64,000 nt of DNA. It comes from Anastatus disparis. Lineage: Eukaryota > Arthropoda > Insecta > Hymenoptera > Eupelmidae. The notes beneath the pieces are model-generated. The model saw only the letters and a list, made by a program, of their open reading frames with translations, did not search any database and was not told where the DNA came from. The position numbers were made by a program, and so were the translations under genes. Each line of letters opens with the position of its first letter. The first letter of the stretch is position 1. Below, in pieces: positions 63,332 to 64,000 of the stretch. The stretch is taken from NCBI GenBank assembly GCA_017163975.1, contig JAFFSR010000251.1, forward strand, positions 930,001 to 994,000, read 5' to 3'.

Positions 63332-64000
63332 CTGAAAGTATGAAAAGATTTTTTTTTTTATTTGTAATACTGGTAATTTAATATCAATATTTTAAGATTA
63401 TTTATCGATTAGTAATTTAAGAATAATTTCAAGCCTTTTGACGGGTGGTTTAAATGCCCGTATTCACGCGTACAGCATCAAGGATCGTGAATTAATGAAT
63501 TAATGTTTATGTTTATATAAAATTATTCTACGTGTGTATGTGTACGTGTTTGAGTATGAAATCATAACGTGTCATGCGATGCAAAGAGAAATTTTTAAAA
63601 TAGCAGATTCATTTCCTCGTGCCATTCACTCAAGGCATGATTATCTTTAAATCCAGATGTAATAGATACTTGTTTTGAATAGTTTATCCAGTGAATTATT
63701 TTAATGATTCTTTCATTCAGATTTTTTATACGAAAATATTCCAATGCAGTGTCATTTTTATTAATCATTTTTTTAATTTTCAGTTTCTAAATATTAAAAA
63801 AATTTTTTTAAATTGCGTGTAAAATGTTATATTTGTATATATAATAATATAATAAAGCCAATTATTTATAATCATGTTGTATTCTTAGATAATTATATCA
63901 GGAATAAGCGATTTTATGACAAAAAAATTTTAAGATTGTTAAATCGTGTATTTTAGCTCTGACAATAATTTAATTTAAATTAAATAAATTGTATTGTTTT
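63332..64000 (-). other. Intron of the second ZIP gene
   Basis: The acceptor TTTCAG just upstream of the exon at 63331 shows this is intronic sequence. I see no further exon before the window ends. Confidence 0.6.

Overview
This is a eukaryotic nuclear window of about three-quarters AT. It has intron-split genes with GT-AG introns and no operon, Shine-Dalgarno or CRISPR architecture. The proteins point to an insect: a Cortex/Fizzy-like WD40 protein, ARL13B, SNX3, VMP1, ZC4H2, LYRM2, S2P, SREBP with intronic mir-33, and ZIP1-type zinc transporters. A hymenopteran such as a parasitoid wasp fits the compact genes and AT-rich spacers, but that placement is only a guess.

Layout: 19-2730 (+) holds the 3' part of a divergent Cdc20/Cortex-like gene, possibly decaying. 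7739-11111 (-) is the ciliary GTPase ARL13B (8 exons). 11894-14735 (-) is sorting nexin SNX3 (4 exons). 20502-22275 (+) is the autophagy/ER protein VMP1 (5 exons). 22.6-24.8 kb is a block of palindromic and tandem repeats. 25970-27130 (+) is ZC4H2 and 27783-28192 (+) is LYRM2. 28355-30402 (-) is site-2 protease. 30906-35473 (+) is SREBP, with mir-33 in its sixth coding intron. 37397-43416 (-) is a ZIP zinc transporter with an optional His-rich tail. 43.4-62.6 kb is a long stretch with no gene I can support, carrying a MITE, a repeat-family copy, a tRNA-derived SINE and several GC-richer islands. 62623-63331 (-) is the 3' part of a second ZIP gene.

The most notable arrangement is a sterol-regulation cluster. 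The protease that releases SREBP from the membrane (S2P) and SREBP itself are transcribed head-to-head, about 0.5 kb apart between start codons, from an apparently shared promoter. SREBP also carries miR-33, a lipid-metabolism microRNA, in an intron. The predicted SREBP keeps the NP motif in its first membrane helix and has an RxxL candidate site-1 cleavage sequence in its luminal loop, so substrate, protease and microRNA occupy about 7 kb. Other points of interest are a pair of TCACGTGA (MITF/TFEB-type) sites upstream of VMP1, a His-rich alternative ZIP C-terminus, an N-terminal hydrophobic extension on ARL13B, and an element built from inverted arrays of a 10-bp repeat.

Exon boundaries were placed by hand from GT/AG signals, reading-frame continuity and family similarity. 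No alignment or search was run.
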